A stretch of 64,000 nt of DNA from contig NZ_QMKK01000046.1 of the NCBI RefSeq assembly GCF_003287875.1, forward strand, positions 62,001 through 126,000, given 5' to 3'. The notes beneath the pieces were generated by a model, which was not told the origin of the DNA, ran no database searches, and worked only from the letters and a program-made list of their open reading frames with translations. Of this stretch, positions 60,563-64,000 are shown piece by piece. Every line of letters starts with the position of its first letter. The first letter of the stretch is position 1. The DNA comes from Martinezella tropici. GTDB taxonomy: Bacteria > Pseudomonadota > Alphaproteobacteria > Rhizobiales > Rhizobiaceae. A program made the translations under genes and the position numbers.

Positions 60563-62146
60563 ATGGCCGAAAGTCTCGCCGAGGCGGTCTCCCGCCGCCG
60601 CACATTTGCTATTATCGCTCACCCGGACGCGGGCAAGACGACGCTCACCGAAAAGCTGCTGCTGTTCGGCGGCGCCATCCAGCTCGCCGGTGAGGTCAAG
60701 GCGAAGAAGGATCGCATGCAGACGCGCTCCGACTGGATGAAGATCGAGCGCGAGCGCGGCATCTCGGTCGTCACCTCCGTCATGACCTTCGAGTATGAAG
60801 GCAACGTCTTCAACATCCTCGACACACCCGGCCACGAAGACTTCGCCGACGATACCTATCGCACGCTGACGGCCGTCGATGCCGCCGTCATGGTCATCGA
60901 CGCCGCCAAGGGTATTGAGCCGCGGACGCTGAAACTGTTCGAAGTCTGCCGCATGCGCGACATCCCGATCATCACCTTCATCAACAAGATGGACCGCGAA
61001 AGTCGCGATCCTTTCGAAATCCTCGATGAGGTCGAAGAGAAGCTGGCGCTCGATACGGCGCCGGTCACCTGGCCGATCGGTCGCTCCAAGACGTTCTGCG
61101 GCTCTTATCATCTGGCTGACAATACGGTTCGCGGTTCCGATACCGAGGTCGAGGCGACGAAGGTGAACGGCCCGCAGGCGGTCGCCGACCGGTTGCCGGA
61201 AAACGAGCGCCAAGCCTTTATCGACGAAACGGAACTGGCGATCGAAGCCTGCCGCCCCTTCGACCGGGACTCCTTCCTGGAAGGTCATATGACGCCGGTC
61301 TTCTTCGGCTCGGCGCTGCGCAATTTCGGCGTTCGCGATCTCATCAATGCGCTCGGTGCATTCGCGCCGCCGCCGCGCGATCAGGTCGCCGACATCAGGA
61401 CGGTGCACGCGACCGACGACAAGATGACGGCCTTTGTCTTCAAGATCCAGGCCAACATGGACCCGAACCACCGCGACCGCATCGCTTTTGCGCGCATCTG
61501 CTCCGGCAAGCTGGAGCGCGGCATGAAGGCGCGGTTGTCGCGCACCGGCAAGCAGCTCGGTCTCACCGCGCCGCAATTCTTCTTCGCCTCGCAGCGCCAG
61601 CTCGCCGATACCGCCTATGCCGGCGATGTCGTCGGCATTCCGAACCACGGCACGCTGCGCATCGGCGATACGTTGACGGAAGGCGAATCGCTGGTCTTCC
61701 AGGGCGTACCGAACTTCTCTCCGGAAATCCTGCGCCGCGTGCGCCTTGAGGATGCCATGAAGGCAAAGAAGCTCAAGGAAGCCCTGCAGCAGATGGCCGA
61801 AGAAGGCGTCGTGCAGCTGTTCTCGCCCGAAGATGGCTCGCCCGCCATCGTCGGCGTCGTCGGCGCTCTGCAGCTCGACGTGCTGAAGGAGCGGCTGATG
61901 GCCGAATACGGCCTGCCGGTTTCCTTCGAAATGTCGCGCTTCTCCGTCTGCCGCTGGATCTCGGCCGATCAATCCGCCGACCTCGAAAAGTTCGTGACCG
62001 CACGCCGCGGCGACATCGCCCGCGATCTCGATGGAGACCCGGTCTTCCTGGCGCAGGACGGTTTCTCGCTGCGCTACGAGGCAGAACGTTACCCGGCTAT
62101 CAAGATGGCCGCGATCAAGGAATATCACGCCGTCAAGGCGGCGTGA
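60563..62146 (+). CDS. prfC: Peptide chain release factor 3
   Basis: A 527-residue RF3, the GTPase that recycles RF1/RF2 from the ribosome. G motifs: AHPDAGKTTLTEKLL (G1), RGISVVTSVMTF (G2), DTPGHEDFADDTYR (G3) and NKMD (G4). The C-terminal part has LQLDVLKERLMAEYGLPVSFE. AGGATTCACAAGC precedes the ATG. A 9-bp stem with a six-base loop (62124-62147) overlaps the stop codon but lacks a T run. Confidence 0.97.
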   Translation: MAESLAEAVSRRRTFAIIAHPDAGKTTLTEKLLLFGGAIQLAGEVKAKKDRMQTRSDWMKIERERGISVVTSVMTFEYEGNVFNILDTPGHEDFADDTYRTLTAVDAAVMVIDAAKGIEPRTLKLFEVCRMRDIPIITFINKMDRESRDPFEILDEVEEKLALDTAPVTWPIGRSKTFCGSYHLADNTVRGSDTEVEATKVNGPQAVADRLPENERQAFIDETELAIEACRPFDRDSFLEGHMTPVFFGSALRNFGVRDLINALGAFAPPPRDQVADIRTVHATDDKMTAFVFKIQANMDPNHRDRIAFARICSGKLERGMKARLSRTGKQLGLTAPQFFFASQRQLADTAYAGDVVGIPNHGTLRIGDTLTEGESLVFQGVPNFSPEILRRVRLEDAMKAKKLKEALQQMAEEGVVQLFSPEDGSPAIVGVVGALQLDVLKERLMAEYGLPVSFEMSRFSVCRWISADQSADLEKFVTARRGDIARDLDGDPVFLAQDGFSLRYEAERYPAIKMAAIKEYHAVKAA

Positions 62147-62256
62147 TCGGTTCGGATGCGTTTCGTTTTGGAATAGTGCCTTCGCGATGTTCCATCCGAT
62201 ATAGCGCTATGCCATAGTGCCGCCCGATGATCTCCTTGATCGGAACAGGCATTTTC

Positions 62257-63282
62257 ATGATGAAATTTCTTGCGGTTCTTGCTCTGGCGTTCGTCGGCCT
62301 GATGCCGGTCGCAGCCGAGGCGCGAATCATTACCGATGCGGCCGGACGCACGGTGTCGGTGCCGGACAAGATCAACCGTATTTTGGTGGCCGGGCCACCC
62401 GCCGCCGCACTGGTCTATGTGCTGGCGCCGGAAAAACTGGTGGGTTGGGTCCATGCGCCCGATGATGCCGCCAAGGCCTATCTGATGCCGTCCGTGCGAT
62501 CGCTGCCGACAGTTGGCCGTTTGACGGGCAAGGATGGAACCATCAGCTCGCAGACGGTCGTGGACGCCAAGCCCGATATCATCCTCGATGCCGGCACGGT
62601 CGATCCCACCTACAAGGCGTTGGCAGACAAGGTGCAGAGCGAGACGGGCATTCCCTATATCCTCATCGACGGCAGCTTTGCCCGCACAGCCGATACGCTT
62701 CGCGACGTCGGCGCCCTGATCGGCGTCGAGGGTCGCGCCAACAAGCTGGCCGATTATGCCGATGCCGAGATCAAGGATCTGAACGAGAAGCTTGCGACAT
62801 TGCCCAACGATCCGCGCCCGCGCGTCTATTATGGTCGCGGCGCCGATGGGCTGGAGACAGGCCTTTCCGGCTCGATCAATCTGGAAATCCTCGATGCCGT
62901 CGGCACGATGAATGTTGCCGCCGCCGCCGGCAAGGGCGGCCTTGCCAAGGTGACCGTGCAGCAGGTCGTCAGCTGGAACCCGGATATCATCATTGCCGAG
63001 AGCCCCGCTTTCGCCGCTTCGGTGAAGAGCGATCCGCAATGGGCTGGGATCAAAGCAGTCAAGGACGGCAAGATCTTCGTGCCGCCCTCCTTGCCCTTCG
63101 GCTGGTTCGATTCCCCGCCCGGCGTCAATCGGCTGCTCGGCGTGCGCTGGATGGAGAAGCTCATTTATCCGAAGCTCTTCCGCAGCGATTTTTCCGATGA
63201 TGTGAAGCAATTCTACCAGCTGTTCTATCAGGTCGATCTGACCAATGATCAGTTGGCAGCGCTATTGAAGGGCATGAAGTAA
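62257..63282 (+). CDS. Metal-chelate ABC transporter substrate-binding protein (BtuF/FhuD-like)
   Basis: A 341-residue periplasmic binding protein of the PF01497 (siderophore, haem or cobalamin) class. From ATG 62257 the signal peptide is MMKFLAVLALAFVGLMPVAA. The two lobes carry DAAGRTVSVPDKINRILVAGP and KPDIILDAGTVDPTYKALADKV, with a long linking helix between. The frame is open to ATG 62227, a weaker start. No permease or ATPase gene is next to it in this window, so it either works with a complex encoded elsewhere or its partners are not here. The trmO gene follows 23 bases downstream. Confidence 0.88.
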   Translation: MMKFLAVLALAFVGLMPVAAEARIITDAAGRTVSVPDKINRILVAGPPAAALVYVLAPEKLVGWVHAPDDAAKAYLMPSVRSLPTVGRLTGKDGTISSQTVVDAKPDIILDAGTVDPTYKALADKVQSETGIPYILIDGSFARTADTLRDVGALIGVEGRANKLADYADAEIKDLNEKLATLPNDPRPRVYYGRGADGLETGLSGSINLEILDAVGTMNVAAAAGKGGLAKVTVQQVVSWNPDIIIAESPAFAASVKSDPQWAGIKAVKDGKIFVPPSLPFGWFDSPPGVNRLLGVRWMEKLIYPKLFRSDFSDDVKQFYQLFYQVDLTNDQLAALLKGMK

Positions 63283-63305
63283 GCTCTGTAGTCGAGGAGG
63301 CATTC

Positions 63306-63836
63306 ATGGTCCGGGAAAACGAAATTCGCGAAAATGAGGTGGCCGTCGAGCCGCCCGCAGCCGTGGATGCCGGTCTCACCTTCATCGGCCGTATTTTCAC
63401 GCCCTGGACCTCGCGCATGGAAACGCCGCGCCAGGGTCGGCATGATGGCCCCATCTGCCGGATCGAGATCTTCGAGCCTTGGGTGGCGGCGCTGCAGGGC
63501 GTGGAAGCCTTCGAGCGGCTGGAGGTTCTCTATTGGCTGGATCGGTCGCGCCGGGACCTCGTGCTGCAGAGCCCGGCCAATAGCGGCAAGGTGCATGGCA
63601 CCTTCTCGCTGCGCTCACCGGTTCGGCCTAATCCCATCGGTACATCCATCGTCAAGCTGGAAGCGGTCGAGGGGAATGTATTGCTGGTGCGCGGCCTCGA
63701 TTGCCTTGACGGTACGCCCTTGCTGGACCTGAAGCCGGACCGCACCCTGTTCAAACCGATCGCGCCGCCGCAGCCCGGAGATTTCCAGACCGGCGACGGC
63801 GAGACGGCGCATTACTGCCGGAAGCGAGATGCTTAG
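63306..63836 (+). CDS. trmO: tRNA (N6-threonylcarbamoyladenosine37-N6)-methyltransferase TrmO
   Basis: A 176-residue TrmO/TsaA-like protein that methylates t6A37 in tRNA(Thr). GLTFIGRIFTPWTS, EVLYWLDRSRRD and HGTFSLRSPVRPNPIGTSIVKLEAVEGN are family signatures (the last is the AdoMet-binding RxxxRPNPIG stretch). GAGGAGG precedes the ATG. Follows the binding-protein gene closely and may be cotranscribed with it; this linkage is seen in other rhizobia-like layouts, but no functional reason is known. Confidence 0.88.
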   Translation: MVRENEIRENEVAVEPPAAVDAGLTFIGRIFTPWTSRMETPRQGRHDGPICRIEIFEPWVAALQGVEAFERLEVLYWLDRSRRDLVLQSPANSGKVHGTFSLRSPVRPNPIGTSIVKLEAVEGNVLLVRGLDCLDGTPLLDLKPDRTLFKPIAPPQPGDFQTGDGETAHYCRKRDA

Positions 63837-63869
63837 GGCGCGTCATGAAACCGCTCCAAGCTATTGCTA

Positions 63870-64000
63870 TCAGTCCACCGCGACCATGACGTCCGATGCC
63901 TTGATGACGGCATAGGCCGAGGAGCCCGTCGTCAGGCCCAGCTCGTCCACGGCCTCGTTGGTGATTGAGGAGGTGGCGATCGAGCTGTTGCCGATGTCGA
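63870..64000 (-). CDS. Mop/TOBE molybdate-binding protein (5' end outside window)
   Basis: The last 42 codons of a gene entering from the right edge. SSIATSSITNEAVDELGL followed by TTGSSAYAVIKASDVMVAVD is the typical end of a Mop-type TOBE domain (T-S-x-I-T-x-x-A-V-x-x-L-G-L and V-I-K-A-S-x-V), which binds molybdate or tungstate. It could be a small Mop protein or the end of a ModE/ModC-type protein. The stop is at 63870-63872 on the complement, convergent with trmO. Confidence 0.85.
   Translation of the reverse strand, partial: DIGNSSIATSSITNEAVDELGLTTGSSAYAVIKASDVMVAVD

Noticed and set aside
60503..62128. A 541-codon frame antisense to prfC.
   Set aside because: Shadow of a conserved GTPase gene; no recognisable domain.
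62124..62147. A 9-bp stem overlapping the prfC stop as a terminator.
   Set aside because: No T run follows, and repeats of Ala/Val codons near the end can make such a stem by chance.

Overview
The window looks like a chromosomal segment of an alphaproteobacterium of the family Rhizobiaceae, most likely Rhizobium in the broad sense. The reasons are a visibly G+C-rich coding style with third-position G/C preference, a rhizobial-type phosphatidylethanolamine N-methyltransferase (pmtA) next to dnaN, an EcfG-type general-stress promoter (GGAAC-N17-CGTT), an Irr/ICE-like element before an iron operon, and dispersed palindromic intergenic repeats of the kind common in Rhizobium. I see no phage, IS element, CRISPR array, tRNA or rRNA. 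The assignment rests on recognised protein families, not on a database search.

Layout. 1-3.5 kb: GtrA flippase (cut by the window edge), a DPM1-like glycosyltransferase and, divergently, a large GT-C-like membrane protein, probably a surface-glycan glucosylation set. 3.5-8.1 kb: a small membrane protein, xseA, an NAD(P)H-quinone-reductase-like flavoprotein, an M29 aminopeptidase and a YbaK deacylase. 8.1-9.2 kb: a PIN/RHH toxin-antitoxin pair under a perfect palindrome, then an ArsC/Spx-like protein. 9.3-12.5 kb: a MarR regulator with two matching TATGCA-N3-TGCATA sites, one before itself and one before an unrecognised 53-residue ORF, then an AstE/AspA-like deacylase and an MFS transporter. 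12.7-18.7 kb: quinone oxidoreductase with divergent LysR, a SulP permease, a 2H phosphoesterase, a tiny lipoprotein, Ogt and a GNAT. 18.8-26.7 kb: accessory genes with LysR and AraC regulators, an EcfG-controlled periplasmic protein, a methyltransferase, a secreted lipase and an SDR without its catalytic Tyr/Lys. 26.7-31.5 kb: guaA, mtnN, a thioesterase, a DUF2252 protein and a Tat-exported hydrolase. 32-37.3 kb: a four-gene iron-type operon (imelysin, di-haem oxidoredictase, second imelysin, DUF1513). 37.4-47.3 kb: housekeeping (rsmB, rlpA, an epimerase, queG, GST, uppP, an NDUFA9-like protein, pyrF, a phosphatase, pmtA). 47.4-54.7 kb: a cluster of stem-loops, dnaN, rsmI, yraN, an EEP protein, a cupin, gshB and comM. 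54.8-64 kb: cysK, two LysE exporters (one frameshifted) around a cysteine hydrolase, a periplasmic histidine phosphatase, EamA with divergent Lrp, dut, prfC, a metal-chelate binding protein, trmO and the end of a Mop/TOBE protein.

Most of the window is ordinary core genome. The parts worth a second look are small: the MarR operator pair with the hidden small ORF; a dispersed intergenic repeat that now encodes the start of a signal peptide in the second imelysin; the palindrome-controlled toxin-antitoxin pair; the LysE frameshift in a G run; the SDR and histidine phosphatase with replaced active-site residues; and the stacked hairpins between dnaN and pmtA, at least one of which appears to serve as a terminator.
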